Positions 36,676-46,297 of a DNA stretch of 64,000 bases are shown here, in pieces. Made by a program: the position numbers and the translations under genes. Below the pieces are notes generated by a model. It was not told the DNA's origin and searched no databases. It saw only the letters and a program-made list of their open reading frames with translations. Where the stretch lies: contig JAHHII010000010.1 in assembly GCA_019358855.1 (NCBI GenBank), positions 62,001-126,000 on the forward strand, given 5' to 3'. This stretch comes from Timaviella obliquedivisa GSE-PSE-MK23-08B. Its GTDB lineage: Bacteria; Cyanobacteriota; Cyanobacteriia; Elainellales; Elainellaceae. Within the stretch, counting starts at the first letter, position 1, and each line of letters begins with the position of its first letter.

Positions 36676-39447
36676 TTACTCTTCCAAATCCTCTACAGCT
36701 TCATCGTTGACTGCATCTGCCGCCTCATTACTGATAGCACTCGTGCTGATATTCTCTACAACTTCGTCTGTTGCTTCATTGCCATCCTGGCTAGAGTCCG
36801 CCATAGTCTCCTCTGCGGCTTCCGTAAGTTCGACTGTTTCCTCCTCTGCCCCTTCCCCCGAAGACGGCACCAGAGCCACAGCCACGATCGCATCATCCTC
36901 ATCTAGGCGTTGCACCCGCACCCCAGTCGCCGCGCGAGACTGACGAGAAATCGCTTTGACAGCCTGACGAATAATAATCCCCCGGCTAGTCACCAGAATA
37001 ATTTCATCCTCCTCACCAACCACCTGCATGGCTGCAAGCTGGTCACCTTTCTTACGGAACTTGATGGCTCGAAGCCCCAACCCTGCTCGGTTTTGCAGCC
37101 GGAACTGCGCAACTGGAACCCGCTTGCCCATGCCGCCCGTTGTAATGATCAATGCCCAAGGCCCTTGATCAGCATCGGTCACTTCCGCCGTCTCGGCTTC
37201 CCCTGCTTCAGCGATCTCGGATGTTTCTACCGTCTCTAGAGCTTCTACCGCCTCCCCTTCAACTTCCTCCACCTCAGCCTCGTCGCTCTCCAACATACTG
37301 GCAATGACTTGGCTCGGCAGTATATCCATACTAATGAGCTCGTCGCCCTTACGAAGCGACATTGAGCGAACGCCCCGCGTTGGTCTCCCCAAGGGACGGA
37401 GTTGCTCTTGACTGGCACGGAAGTGGATTGCCATGCCCTGGCGCGTGCTGATCATGATGCTATCTTCAACACGGGCTAGGCGTACCCAGCGAAGTTGGTC
37501 ACTTTCTTCGAGAGAGATGGCAATTAAACCATTAGAACGAATATTGCTAAAGGCAGAAAGCCGGGTCTTCTTGATAAAGCCCTTCTGAGTCAGCATGACC
37601 AAGTACTCCTCGTCGGTGAAGGCACTGACTGGGACAATTGATGTGATTTTTTCCTCGCGGGAGATCGGCAAAAGTTGCACAACGGGCATTCCGCGCGAGG
37701 TGCGAGAGCCGATCGGAATTTGGTATGCCTTAACGCAGTAGGAAATGCCGCGATCGCTAAAGAACAAGACGCTGTCATGGTCGCAACAGGTGAGGAAGTG
37801 ATCGACCCCATCGTCTTCCTTCATGCGCGTTCCGGCTTTGCCGCGCGTCGCCCGACTCTGTGCCTCAAACGTGCTGACGGGCATCCGCTTGATGTAACCC
37901 TGCTCAGTGATCATGATGATCGCCTGCTCATTGGCAATCAAATCGGTATCCGACAGTTCGCCGTCTGCCCGTTCAATGATGGTGCGTCGAGGGTTTGCAT
38001 AGGCAGTTCGCAGTTCGGTTAGCTCAGTTTGAATAATTTCCAAAATCCGTTCCCGCCGTGCCAAAATGTCACGCAGGTCAATGATTTTGACCATCAAATC
38101 ATTGTGCTCGTGGTCAATTTTCTCAGATTCTAGGGCAGTCAAGCGGCGAAGCTGCATTTGTAAAATTGCGTCGGCTTGAGCCTCGGAAAGGCTTTGAGAA
38201 GCGATCAGTTCTTGCTTGGCCGTAGCGGTGTCTGCCGCCCGACGAATCAAGGCAATGATGGCATCAAGATTTTGCAATGCTATTAGCAAGCCTTGGAGGA
38301 TGTGATCGCGCTCTTCTGCCTTGCGTAACTCGTAGCGGGTGCGCCGGGTAATGGTTTCGATGCGGAAGTCGAGGAAGACTTCCAGGAAGCGCTTAATGCT
38401 CAAAAGCTGGGGTTCGCTGTTAACCAGCGCCAGCATATTGACCCCAAAGTTGGCTTGCAGCGGAGTTTGCTTGTACAGGTTATTGAGGACAACACGAGCA
38501 TAGGCATCTCGGCGCAGTTCAATCACAACTCTCATGCCATCGCGATCGCTCTCGTCTCGAATATCAGAGATGCCTTCTAAGCGATGCTCGTTGACCATTT
38601 CCGCAATCCGCTCAATCATTGCCGCCTTGTTAGTTTGGTAAGGCAACTCAGTGATGATGATGGCTTCTCGGTCAGGACGACCCCGCTGTTCCAGGGTTTC
38701 AATACTGGCCACGCCGCGCATGGTCACAGAGCCGCGCCCCGTGGTGTAAGCCTCTTTAATACCGCTGGTTCCCAAGATCTGCCCACCTGTCGGAAAGTCT
38801 GGACCGGGGATGTACTGCATTAACTCCAAGTCAGTGATCTCGGGGTTGTTAATCAGTGCCACTACGCCATCTAGCAGTTCGCCCAAGTTGTGGGGCGGAA
38901 TATTGGTTGCCATTCCGACCGCAATTCCTGAGGAGCCATTCAGCAGTAGCTGAGGGATACGGGAGGGCATCACTAACGGCTCTTGTTGAGAGCCATCAAA
39001 GTTATCAGTAAAGTCAACGGTTTCTGATTCAATGTCACGCAGTAGGGAGTTAACCGTCAGTCCCTGTAAACGACACTCGGTATATCGCATTGCTGCGGGT
39101 GGGTCGTTATCAATAGAGCCGAAGTTGCCGTGCCCGTTAATTAAGGGGTACCGCATGGAAAAATCTTGCGCCATCCGCACCAGGGCATCATAAACGGCAG
39201 TATCGCCGTGAGGATGGTACTTACCCAGCACTTCCCCGACCACACGGGCGCATTTTCTGAAGGGGCGATCGTGGGTTAAGCCTAGCTCGTGCATGGCATA
39301 CAAAATGCGACGGTGAACTGGCTTAAGACCATCCCTCGCATCGGGCAATGCTCTGCCTACAATGACGCTCATGGCGTATTCTAGGTAAGACCGAGACATT
39401 TCGATGCGCAGATCTGTAGGGACAATCCGCTCTTGGGGAATGCTCAT
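36676..39447 (-). CDS. gyrA: DNA gyrase subunit A
   Basis: GyrA forms the DNA-cutting half of gyrase. The 923-residue protein has the catalytic Tyr at Y122 ([10 protein letters not shown]), with T83 and D87 in [13 protein letters not shown] (the quinolone-determining region). The C-terminal beta-propeller starts near residue 510 and includes the GyrA-box region [14 protein letters not shown], a variant of QRRGGKG. Two unusual acidic parts are present: a 45-residue insert around residues 716-762 rich in Glu and Ala between propeller blades, and an acidic tail of about 60 residues. Acidic tails can tune supercoiling in other GyrA proteins. It is a single gene with its own terminator. Confidence 0.92.
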   Translation of the reverse strand: MSIPQERIVPTDLRIEMSRSYLEYAMSVIVGRALPDARDGLKPVHRRILYAMHELGLTHDRPFRKCARVVGEVLGKYHPHGDTAVYDALVRMAQDFSMRYPLINGHGNFGSIDNDPPAAMRYTECRLQGLTVNSLLRDIESETVDFTDNFDGSQQEPLVMPSRIPQLLLNGSSGIAVGMATNIPPHNLGELLDGVVALINNPEITDLELMQYIPGPDFPTGGQILGTSGIKEAYTTGRGSVTMRGVASIETLEQRGRPDREAIIITELPYQTNKAAMIERIAEMVNEHRLEGISDIRDESDRDGMRVVIELRRDAYARVVLNNLYKQTPLQANFGVNMLALVNSEPQLLSIKRFLEVFLDFRIETITRRTRYELRKAEERDHILQGLLIALQNLDAIIALIRRAADTATAKQELIASQSLSEAQADAILQMQLRRLTALESEKIDHEHNDLMVKIIDLRDILARRERILEIIQTELTELRTAYANPRRTIIERADGELSDTDLIANEQAIIMITEQGYIKRMPVSTFEAQSRATRGKAGTRMKEDDGVDHFLTCCDHDSVLFFSDRGISYCVKAYQIPIGSRTSRGMPVVQLLPISREEKITSIVPVSAFTDEEYLVMLTQKGFIKKTRLSAFSNIRSNGLIAISLEESDQLRWVRLARVEDSIMISTRQGMAIHFRASQEQLRPLGRPTRGVRSMSLRKGDELISMDILPSQVIASMLESDEAEVEEVEGEAVEALETVETSEIAEAGEAETAEVTDADQGPWALIITTGGMGKRVPVAQFRLQNRAGLGLRAIKFRKKGDQLAAMQVVGEEDEIILVTSRGIIIRQAVKAISRQSRAATGVRVQRLDEDDAIVAVALVPSSGEGAEEETVELTEAAEETMADSSQDGNEATDEVVENISTSAISNEAADAVNDEAVEDLEE

Positions 39448-39666
39448 AAGTTAAAAACTCCAAAGACTTTCGCGTTTAGCAGCAATGTGAAAAGCAATAA
39501 TTTAGCGGGTTTTTACCAGGACAATAGCAGGATATCTGCTGCTAATTTGCTTTGAAATAATAGCATATTTTTGGGGTTGCTGAGGTAAAGCGTGTAGCTT
39601 TAAGCACCTGGGTTAGACGAGTTTAATCAACGGTAAAATAGAGTCGCTCGATCGCTTTACTCGCCT

Positions 39667-40596
39667 ATGATTTCCATCATTTACTCTGACCAGTTTCTAG
39701 CGCATCAAACAGGTGCTTACCACCCTGAAAGTCCGGGGCGATTGACGGCAATTACCCAAGCCCTTCGCGCTGCACCTTGGGCAGATCAACTGGACTGGCG
39801 ATCGCCCGCGCCCATCGACCAACAGGGCGATCGTTTGATGGATGCAATTCATGCAGTTCATCCTAGTCGCTATGTCGAAGCCGTTCGGGAGGTTGCCAAG
39901 GCTGGTGGGGGGCATATCGATCCAGATACGCCTGTTTCTGCTGCTAGCTATGATGTGGCGTTGCTAGCAGTGAGCGCCTGGCTGGATGGAGTCGATCGCG
40001 TTTTAGAAACGGGTGAGCCTGCCTTTGCACTAACCCGACCGCCAGGGCATCATGCGTTACCCACAAAAGGCATGGGCTTCTGTATTTTTTCCAATGCAGC
40101 GATCGCGGCTTATTACGCCTTGAAGCAACCCGGAGTTACACGAGTCGCAATTTTAGATTGGGATGTACACCATGGGAATGGCACCCAGGCGATCGTGGAG
40201 AAAAATCCCCAGATTATTTTTTGCTCCTTACACGAGTTTCCCCAATATCCGGGCACAGGCACTACTGAAGAGCGCGGCAAATTTGATAACGTCTTAAATT
40301 TTCCCATGCAGGCAGGCAGCACGTTAGCGGACTATCAACCGCTGTTTGCAGAAAAAATCCTGCCGTTTCTCCAACAATTTCAGCCCGACCTGCTGATCGT
40401 AAGCGCTGGATACGATGCCAATCAGGCTGATCCCCTTGCCTCAATTTCATTACGCTCCGAGGATTATGGCGTGTTAACTCACGACTGCTTACAGGTCACT
40501 CAGCGAGTGCTTTTTGGGCTAGAAGGAGGCTACGATTTCACAGCTTTGGCTCAGTCGGTAGTGGCTACAGTCAAGGCAACCTTAAAGCAACACTAA
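39667..40596 (+). CDS. Histone-deacetylase-family protein
   Basis: A 309-residue zinc deacetylase of the bacterial HDAC-like group (acetoin utilisation/acetylpolyamine amidohydrolase type). Motifs: ALTRPPGHHALPTKGMGFC with the catalytic His pair, VAILDWDVHHGNGTQAI with zinc ligands Asp and His, and SAGYDANQADPLA with the second zinc Asp. The substrate (acetyl-lysine or acetyl-polyamine) is not known. It precedes tpiA by 87 bp, in the same direction. Confidence 0.88.
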   Translation: MISIIYSDQFLAHQTGAYHPESPGRLTAITQALRAAPWADQLDWRSPAPIDQQGDRLMDAIHAVHPSRYVEAVREVAKAGGGHIDPDTPVSAASYDVALLAVSAWLDGVDRVLETGEPAFALTRPPGHHALPTKGMGFCIFSNAAIAAYYALKQPGVTRVAILDWDVHHGNGTQAIVEKNPQIIFCSLHEFPQYPGTGTTEERGKFDNVLNFPMQAGSTLADYQPLFAEKILPFLQQFQPDLLIVSAGYDANQADPLASISLRSEDYGVLTHDCLQVTQRVLFGLEGGYDFTALAQSVVATVKATLKQH

Positions 40597-40683
40597 AGCG
40601 TAACTGAGCCTGATTTAAAAAAATTCTCCTCAACGCCGTAAACTGATTAAAGTTCGTTTCGTAGCTCAGAGTCAGGTAATCCC

Positions 40684-41418
40684 GTGCGCAAGGTTATTAT
40701 TGCTGGCAATTGGAAAATGTATAAAACTCAAGCAGAAGCACTAGAGTTTTTGCAAGGTTTTTTAGATCAAGTTTCAGAAACGCCCGAAGATCGGGAAGTG
40801 GTATTATGCGTGCCGTTTACAATTTTGAGCACGCTATCTCGAAATCTGCATGGCTCTCGCATTCAGGTGGGGGCACAGAATGTTCATTGGGAACCCGCAG
40901 GGGCATATACGGGCGAAATTTCTGCACCCATGCTGACTGAACTCAACGTGCGTTATGTCGTGGTTGGGCATAGTGAACGACGGCAATATTTTGGTGAAAC
41001 CGATGCGACGGTAAATCTACGATTGAAGGCAGCCCAACAGTACGGTTTAACCCCCATTCTTTGCGTCGGCGAAACTAAGCAACAGAGGGATGCAGGGCAG
41101 GCAGAAGTAGTCATTGCGAATCAGTTAGAAAAAGATTTAGTAGAGGTGGATCAGCAGAAGTTAGTGATTGCCTATGAGCCGATCTGGGCGATCGGGACGG
41201 GTGACACTTGTGAAGCCGGTGAAGCAAATCGGATTATCAGCCTGATTCGCAGCAAGCTCAGCAATCCGCAGGTCACGATTCAGTATGGTGGGTCGGTGAA
41301 GCCAAACAATGTAGATGAGATTATGGCACAACCCGAAATTGATGGGGCGTTAGTCGGTGGAGCCAGTTTAGAGCCTCAAGATTTTTCTCGAATTGTGAAC
41401 TATCAACAACGCTTCTAG
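40684..41418 (+). CDS. tpiA: Triosephosphate isomerase
   Basis: TpiA interconverts glyceraldehyde 3-phosphate and dihydroxyacetone phosphate in glycolysis and the Calvin cycle. The 244-residue protein has GNWKMYKT with the catalytic Lys, [13 protein letters not shown] with His, [11 protein letters not shown] with Glu, and the phosphate-binding [11 protein letters not shown] and GALVGGASL. The start is GTG at 40684 ([13 protein letters not shown]); no nearer ATG exists. Confidence 0.95.
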   Translation: MRKVIIAGNWKMYKTQAEALEFLQGFLDQVSETPEDREVVLCVPFTILSTLSRNLHGSRIQVGAQNVHWEPAGAYTGEISAPMLTELNVRYVVVGHSERRQYFGETDATVNLRLKAAQQYGLTPILCVGETKQQRDAGQAEVVIANQLEKDLVEVDQQKLVIAYEPIWAIGTGDTCEAGEANRIISLIRSKLSNPQVTIQYGGSVKPNNVDEIMAQPEIDGALVGGASLEPQDFSRIVNYQQRF

Positions 41419-41485
41419 AAAAATCAACAGGAAGGTTTCAAAAAAGATCAGGAATGTGTTTTCTCTTTTGTCATCGTGGGTATGA

Positions 41486-42277
41486 TTGGAGCGATCATTC
41501 GATCGACTGCGCCGTTACCGCCAGAGTCGCAGCCTCAGCCTAAATCGGGTCTTTAAAGTCGTGCAAACCTCCTTTCTTTCCGAATCAAGTCACCCGCTCA
41601 TTAGCGTCTTGAACCATTGTAGCGATCAAGATTTGCTGACTTTGTTTCAACGCCACCCCGATCAGGGTCAGTATTTTGTGATGATCTTCTGTCGTTATAG
41701 TCCGATCGTCCACACGTTGATTAGACACTCGGTGCGATCGCCCGTTCAAGCCGATTATTTGGTTGCCACAACCTGGCGGCATATTTTCAATGAACTGGGC
41801 GGTTTAGACCTACGCGATGGCTTGCCTGCTGGCGCTCCTCCGACAACGTTGCAAAATTGGCTCATCAATATGACGGCTGCTTGCATTAATCGGGTAGAAT
41901 TGCCGCCCGTAGAGTCCATTCAGTATTCGCTTCAGGCTACCTCGCCGCCGCTATGGTGCTATGTGGAGCGATCGCTCGACCAGTTAGAGCCATTGCAACG
42001 CTTGATCATTCTGATGGCGCAAACCTTCCACTGGAGCGAAACCCGTATTTCTGCATACCTTCAGGCAGAGGGTGAGTTTTTATCTCCGGTTGAGGTAAAA
42101 CAGGCATTAGCTGAGGCGTACTACCAGCTTGAAAGAGTTCTGCCGGAAGACATCAGCGAGATTTATCTGGATCAATTGCCTCGTCGCTCTGACTCTACTG
42201 AAGGAAGCGATCGAGATGAACACGACGAAGACTTGTTTGATCTAGCGGCATTGGGATTAGAGCAGCAATCGAGATAG
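41486..42277 (+). CDS. Sigma-70-like (ECF-type) protein, divergent
   Basis: A protein of up to 263 residues. The middle resembles sigma region 2 (DQDLLTLFQRHPDQGQYFV, then ADYLVATTWRHIFNELGGLD) and the part around LEPLQRLIILMAQTFHWSETRISAYL resembles region 4, while the tail is acidic. It may be a diverged ECF-type sigma factor or a relative that lost promoter recognition. The start is uncertain: a TTG at 41486 gives an Arg-rich lead encoded by a dispersed 32-bp repeat (41499-41530), whereas a GTG at 41564 skips it and gives 237 residues. It follows tpiA. Confidence 0.6.
   Translation: MERSFDRLRRYRQSRSLSLNRVFKVVQTSFLSESSHPLISVLNHCSDQDLLTLFQRHPDQGQYFVMIFCRYSPIVHTLIRHSVRSPVQADYLVATTWRHIFNELGGLDLRDGLPAGAPPTTLQNWLINMTAACINRVELPPVESIQYSLQATSPPLWCYVERSLDQLEPLQRLIILMAQTFHWSETRISAYLQAEGEFLSPVEVKQALAEAYYQLERVLPEDISEIYLDQLPRRSDSTEGSDRDEHDEDLFDLAALGLEQQSR
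41499..41530. repeat. 32-bp dispersed repeat, copy 3
   Basis: Matches copy 2 at 28 of 32 positions and shares the stretch CGCCGTTACCGCCAG. It lies at the start of the sigma-like gene, either in its 5' leader or in its first codons. Confidence 0.55.
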
Positions 42278-42306
42278 GGGCGTAAAAGCTCTAGTGAATT
42301 TTTTGC

Positions 42307-42720
42307 TTACGAACCGGGCTTATCGCCTTGCTCTAAGCGAAGTTTGGTATCTTTTTCAAACCAATTAATGACTTGAGCCGTGGTGAGATTGGCGATCGCT
42401 CCACTTTCCTCGTCTGCTGCAATGCGCTGTAAGGGCTTCAGCGACGACATCACCAGTTGCGTAAAAAACATCTGAAATGATTCTTTATCTTCCACTTCTA
42501 TGGAAATGCTTTCATCTTGCTCGACCCAGGCTAAAACCTGCTGGGGAGAAGTTTCCTCGATCGATTGATCGCTTTCTTGAGCAATTTTTTTAAGCGATCG
42601 GAGGGAATAGAGAGCAATACGTGTGAGGAAGCGATCGCGGGAAGTCATCAAGGCTTTATCAACCTCAGCCGCTTCATCCACGGTAAGAAACCCTGTCATA
42701 ATCTCTTGAAAATCAGTCAT
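42307..42720 (-). CDS. Small helical protein of unknown function
   Basis: A 137-residue acidic protein that I do not recognise. It starts DFQEIMTGFLTVDEAAEVDKALMTSRDRFLTRIALYSLRSLKKIA and has a second block, SFQMFFTQLVMSSLKPLQRIAAD, that looks like a repeat of the first (an LxSLKxIA-type motif twice). No signal peptide or membrane segment. It is 37 bp downstream of sufR on the same strand and may share its transcript, which would place it under SufR autoregulation (inference). Confidence 0.6.
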   Translation of the reverse strand: MTDFQEIMTGFLTVDEAAEVDKALMTSRDRFLTRIALYSLRSLKKIAQESDQSIEETSPQQVLAWVEQDESISIEVEDKESFQMFFTQLVMSSLKPLQRIAADEESGAIANLTTAQVINWFEKDTKLRLEQGDKPGS

Positions 42721-42757
42721 CTTTTTATATAATTACTCAAGATATAAAATTCAAAAT

Positions 42758-43393
42758 TTACTTCGGCTGCACCAAATATCCACACCGATGTTCGCCTCCC
42801 GCCAGCCAGTGAGTCCGCTCAACTTTACAGTCTTGGAGCGCCAACTCAAACATTTCTAGCTCGTTGCCACAAACACTAGGAAAAGATTCAACAATTTGGG
42901 AAATTGCACAGTTGTATTCCGTAATCACAAAGGAATCGATCGCATCGGCAGTAGAGTGCCATTCTGCCATATAGCCTTCGGTTTTGCGGATTTCGACCAA
43001 GTTTGCCACTCGTTCTTGCAAAGAGCCGCTGCCCAACCGCTGCCGATATTCTAGGGCTTTGCGCACCCACTGTTTACGCAGGAGATTGCTAACTTGATCC
43101 TTGCCAACGGTTTCTGCCAAGGTGTCGAGCAAATCGAGGGCGAAGTCGTCGTAGCGATCGGGCAGGCGATCGCGCCCTTCTCGGCTTAACTTGTAAGCAT
43201 AGTTAGGACGACCCATGCCCACCGCCACCGATTGATGCTCAATCAGCCCTTCCTCTTCAAGATTCTTTAAGTGCCGACGAATTGCTTGCGGACTAATGCC
43301 CAAACTGTCCGATAGCGCCTGAGCCGTCGTCTCGCCCTGCCTTAATAGATGATTCAGAATATCTTGCTTAGTCGGCTGCTGTGTGGCTGTCAT
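42758..43393 (-). CDS. sufR: Iron-sulfur cluster biosynthesis repressor SufR
   Basis: SufR is an Fe-S-binding repressor of the suf operon and of itself. The 211-residue protein has a DeoR/ArsR-like winged helix (QDILNHLLRQGETTAQALSDS, then SPQAIRRHLKNLEEEGLI) and C-terminal cysteines C162, C175, C189 and C204, matching the spacing of the cluster ligands in the Synechocystis protein. With the cluster bound it represses; loss of the cluster derepresses. It is divergent from ftrC-sufBCDS, with two CAAC-N6-GTTG operators in the gap. Confidence 0.94.
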   Translation of the reverse strand: MTATQQPTKQDILNHLLRQGETTAQALSDSLGISPQAIRRHLKNLEEEGLIEHQSVAVGMGRPNYAYKLSREGRDRLPDRYDDFALDLLDTLAETVGKDQVSNLLRKQWVRKALEYRQRLGSGSLQERVANLVEIRKTEGYMAEWHSTADAIDSFVITEYNCAISQIVESFPSVCGNELEMFELALQDCKVERTHWLAGGEHRCGYLVQPK

Positions 43394-43497
43394 CTTTTCT
43401 CCCGAAACCCCTTAACCCAATCTGTGTCTGTCGATTTTCCCGAAAGTGTCAGAGATACTGCCAAAAAACTTTATGCTGAAAAGCTGGAAGTCAAAAC

Positions 43498-43528
43498 TTG
43501 ACTTTAACAACTCTTTTGTTGCTAAACT
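43498..43528 (+). promoter_or_regulatory. Promoter with SufR operator 1
   Basis: TTGACT (43498-43503) and TAAACT (43523-43528) form a promoter-like pair with a 19-bp spacer. The palindrome CAAC-TCTTTT-GTTG at 43508-43521 lies between them, exactly the SufR consensus CAAC-N6-GTTG. Repressor bound there would block RNA polymerase. Confidence 0.7.
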
Positions 43529-43544
43529 ACATCTATGGGTTAAG

Positions 43545-43558
43545 CAACACTAAAGTTG
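43545..43558. promoter_or_regulatory. SufR operator 2
   Basis: CAAC-ACTAAA-GTTG fits the SufR consensus. Its centre is 37 bp from that of operator 1. Two operators between sufR and the suf genes are also known from Synechocystis. Confidence 0.75.
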
Positions 43559-43598
43559 TTTTAATTATAAAAGCTATTCTACTCCCCGACTCATCGCC

Positions 43599-43955
43599 AT
43601 GAACCCAAACCCCAGTCAAGGTAGCGACAAAAGCCTGGAAGCCATGCGGCATTTTTCTGAAACCTATGCTCAGCGCACAGGCACCTACTTTTGTGTTGAT
43701 CCTAGTGTGACGGCTGTCGTGATTGAAGGTCTTGCTAAACATAAAGATGACCTTGGCGCGCCTCTTTGTCCTTGTCGCCACTATGAAGATAAACAGGCGG
43801 AAGCCTCTGCTGCCTACTGGAACTGTCCCTGCGTCCCCATGCGTGAGCGCAAAGAGTGTCACTGTATGCTGTTCCTCACTCCTGACAACGATTTTGCAGG
43901 CGAACAACAGCACATTACCTTCGATGATATTCGCGCGGTCACCAATCAAACCTAG
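43599..43955 (+). CDS. ftrC: Ferredoxin-thioredoxin reductase catalytic subunit
   Basis: FtrC takes electrons from ferredoxin and reduces thioredoxin through a 4Fe-4S cluster beside an active disulphide. The 118-residue protein has all signature cysteines: YFCVDP, CPCRHY, WNCPCVPMRERKECHCMLFL. It sits between the SufR operators and sufB (42 bp to the sufB ATG), so it is probably read from the SufR-controlled promoter with the suf genes. In Synechocystis ftrC is not part of the suf operon (from memory), so this placement is notable. The variable subunit FtrV is not in the window. Confidence 0.94.
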   Translation: MNPNPSQGSDKSLEAMRHFSETYAQRTGTYFCVDPSVTAVVIEGLAKHKDDLGAPLCPCRHYEDKQAEASAAYWNCPCVPMRERKECHCMLFLTPDNDFAGEQQHITFDDIRAVTNQT

Positions 43956-43997
43956 CCCTTTATTAGCCTAATCCTTCTTTGTCTTGAGAGAGCACCC

Positions 43998-45437
43998 ATG
44001 ACCACGACCACGGTTAAGTCCCTTGTCAATCAGCCTTATAAGTATGGTTTTGTCACCGATATTGAATCTGAATCGATTCCTGCTGGGTTAAGCGAGGATG
44101 TCGTTCGGCTGATTTCGGCTAAGAAAGAAGAGCCGGAATTCATGTTGGAGTTTCGCCTGAAGGCTTATCGGCAGTGGTTGAAGATGACTGAGCCGAATTG
44201 GGCTGAAGTAGGGTATCCGGCGATCGACTATCAAAAAATTGTTTATTACTCCGCTCCCAAAAAGAAAGAGAAGCTTGGCAGCCTGGATGAAGTTGACCCA
44301 ACCTTGCTAGAAACGTTTGAGAAGTTAGGAATTTCTCTTTCTGAGCAGAAGCGTCTTTCTAACGTCGCAGTCGATGCCATCTTTGACAGCGTTTCTGTGG
44401 CAACTACGTTCAAAGACAAGTTAGCAGAACAGGGCGTGATTTTCTGCTCCATCTCCGAAGCGCTCCAAAAGCATCCTGACCTAGTGCAGAAGTATCTGGG
44501 TAGCGTTGTGCCAGCGGGTGACAACTTCTTTGCGGCGCTGAATGCGGCGGTGTTCAGCGATGGCTCTTTCGTTTACATTCCCAAGAACACGAAGTGTCCA
44601 ATGGAGCTATCTACCTATTTCCGCATCAACAACGGCGATTCGGGGCAGTTCGAGCGGACATTGATTGTGGCTGAAGAAGGAAGTTCGGTCAGCTACCTCG
44701 AAGGTTGCACTGCGCCCATGTTTGACACCAATCAGCTTCATGCGGCGGTGGTTGAACTGGTGGCGTTGGACAATGCTGATATCAAATACTCCACAGTGCA
44801 AAACTGGTACGCGGGCGACGAAAACGGCAAAGGTGGTATTTATAACTTTGTGACCAAGCGGGGTTTGTGCCAAGGCGTAAATTCCAAGATTTCTTGGACG
44901 CAGGTGGAAACAGGTTCGGCGATTACCTGGAAGTATCCTAGCTGTGTGTTGGTGGGCGATCGCTCAGTCGGTGAATTTTATTCAGTAGCGCTGACCAATC
45001 ACCGTCAGCAGGCAGACACCGGCACCAAAATGATTCACGTTGGCAAGAATACGCGCAGCACGATTATTTCTAAGGGAATTTCGGCGGGACGTTCTGAAAA
45101 TAGCTATCGGGGTTTGGTGAAAATGGGCCCCAAAGCGGCAGGTGCCCGCAACTATTCTCAGTGTGACTCCATGCTGATTGGCGATAACGCTGGAGCCAAT
45201 ACCTTCCCATATATCCAGGTGCAGAATAATACTGCCAAGGTAGAACACGAAGCCTCGACCTCCAAAATTGGAGAAGACCAACTGTTTTACTTTAGCCAGC
45301 GGGGAATTTCTTCTGAAGACGCAATTTCGATGATGATTAGCGGCTTTTGTAAGGATGTGTTTAACCAGTTGCCAATGGAATTTGCAGTGGAAGCCGATCG
45401 CCTTTTAAGCCTGAAGCTAGAAGGTAGTGTGGGCTAA
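43998..45437 (+). CDS. sufB: Fe-S cluster assembly protein SufB
   Basis: SufB is the scaffold subunit of the SufBC2D complex, which builds Fe-S clusters. The 479-residue protein has the expected [17 protein letters not shown] region, the beta-helix core ([18 protein letters not shown]) and the C-terminal motif [26 protein letters not shown] with the conserved Glu and His near the cluster site. It is the first suf gene proper, followed 68 bp later by sufC. Confidence 0.97.
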   Translation: MTTTTVKSLVNQPYKYGFVTDIESESIPAGLSEDVVRLISAKKEEPEFMLEFRLKAYRQWLKMTEPNWAEVGYPAIDYQKIVYYSAPKKKEKLGSLDEVDPTLLETFEKLGISLSEQKRLSNVAVDAIFDSVSVATTFKDKLAEQGVIFCSISEALQKHPDLVQKYLGSVVPAGDNFFAALNAAVFSDGSFVYIPKNTKCPMELSTYFRINNGDSGQFERTLIVAEEGSSVSYLEGCTAPMFDTNQLHAAVVELVALDNADIKYSTVQNWYAGDENGKGGIYNFVTKRGLCQGVNSKISWTQVETGSAITWKYPSCVLVGDRSVGEFYSVALTNHRQQADTGTKMIHVGKNTRSTIISKGISAGRSENSYRGLVKMGPKAAGARNYSQCDSMLIGDNAGANTFPYIQVQNNTAKVEHEASTSKIGEDQLFYFSQRGISSEDAISMMISGFCKDVFNQLPMEFAVEADRLLSLKLEGSVG

Positions 45438-45505
45438 GTTAGACTGCCCCTCAATCTCAAAAAGCTTTTTATCGCCCAAATGTTGCTGAAGTAAGTGGTG
45501 TTTCC

Positions 45506-46297
45506 ATGATTGTTGAGAACAGCGAAGTTATTTTATTGGTCAAAAATTTGACTGCGAGCGTTGATGGCACGCCCATTTTGAAAGGGTTAAACCTGGAGAT
45601 TAAGGCGGGCGAAATTCATGCCATTATGGGCCCTAATGGTTCTGGGAAAAGCACTTTTTCTAAAGTATTGGCAGGACATCCGGCATACGAAGTGACGGGC
45701 GGTGAGGTGCTGTACCAAGGGCAAAACTTGTTTGATATGGAGCCGGAAGTGCGATCGCGCTCTGGTCTCTTTCTGGCGTTTCAGTACCCGCTAGAAATTC
45801 CAGGCGTGAGTAATGTAGATTTCTTGCGAGTCGCATACAACTCTAAGCGCAAGCATGATGGATTAGAAGAGCTAGATGCCTTCGACTTTGATGACTTGGT
45901 GCAGCAGAAGTTAGAAGTCGTGAAAATGAAGCCGGAATTCCTCAGCCGCAGCGTTAACGAGGGCTTTTCGGGCGGCGAAAAGAAGCGCAACGAAATCCTG
46001 CAAATGGCAATGCTGGAGCCAAAGCTTGCAATTTTAGATGAAACCGATTCAGGCTTAGATATCGATGCCCTCAGAATTGTAGCTGGCGGGGTCAATCAAC
46101 TTTCTCAACCCGATAATGCAACGCTATTAATTACTCACTATCAACGCTTGCTAGATTATATCGTGCCAGATTTTGTGCATGTCATGGAAGGAGGGCGGAT
46201 TCTAACTACGGGCGGCAAAGAGTTGGCGTTTGAGTTAGAAGAACGGGGCTATGAATGGGTGCGGGAAGACGAAGTCGCGGAGGTATCGGCGCGATGA
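45506..46297 (+). CDS. sufC: Fe-S cluster assembly ATPase SufC
   Basis: SufC is the ABC-type ATPase that drives conformational change in SufBCD. The 263-residue protein has Walker [17 protein letters not shown] (about 42-57), the SufC-type Q-loop, the signature [14 protein letters not shown], Walker [13 protein letters not shown], and the H-loop [10 protein letters not shown]. Its stop overlaps the sufD start (ATGA at 46294), giving coupled translation. Confidence 0.97.
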   Translation: MIVENSEVILLVKNLTASVDGTPILKGLNLEIKAGEIHAIMGPNGSGKSTFSKVLAGHPAYEVTGGEVLYQGQNLFDMEPEVRSRSGLFLAFQYPLEIPGVSNVDFLRVAYNSKRKHDGLEELDAFDFDDLVQQKLEVVKMKPEFLSRSVNEGFSGGEKKRNEILQMAMLEPKLAILDETDSGLDIDALRIVAGGVNQLSQPDNATLLITHYQRLLDYIVPDFVHVMEGGRILTTGGKELAFELEERGYEWVREDEVAEVSAR

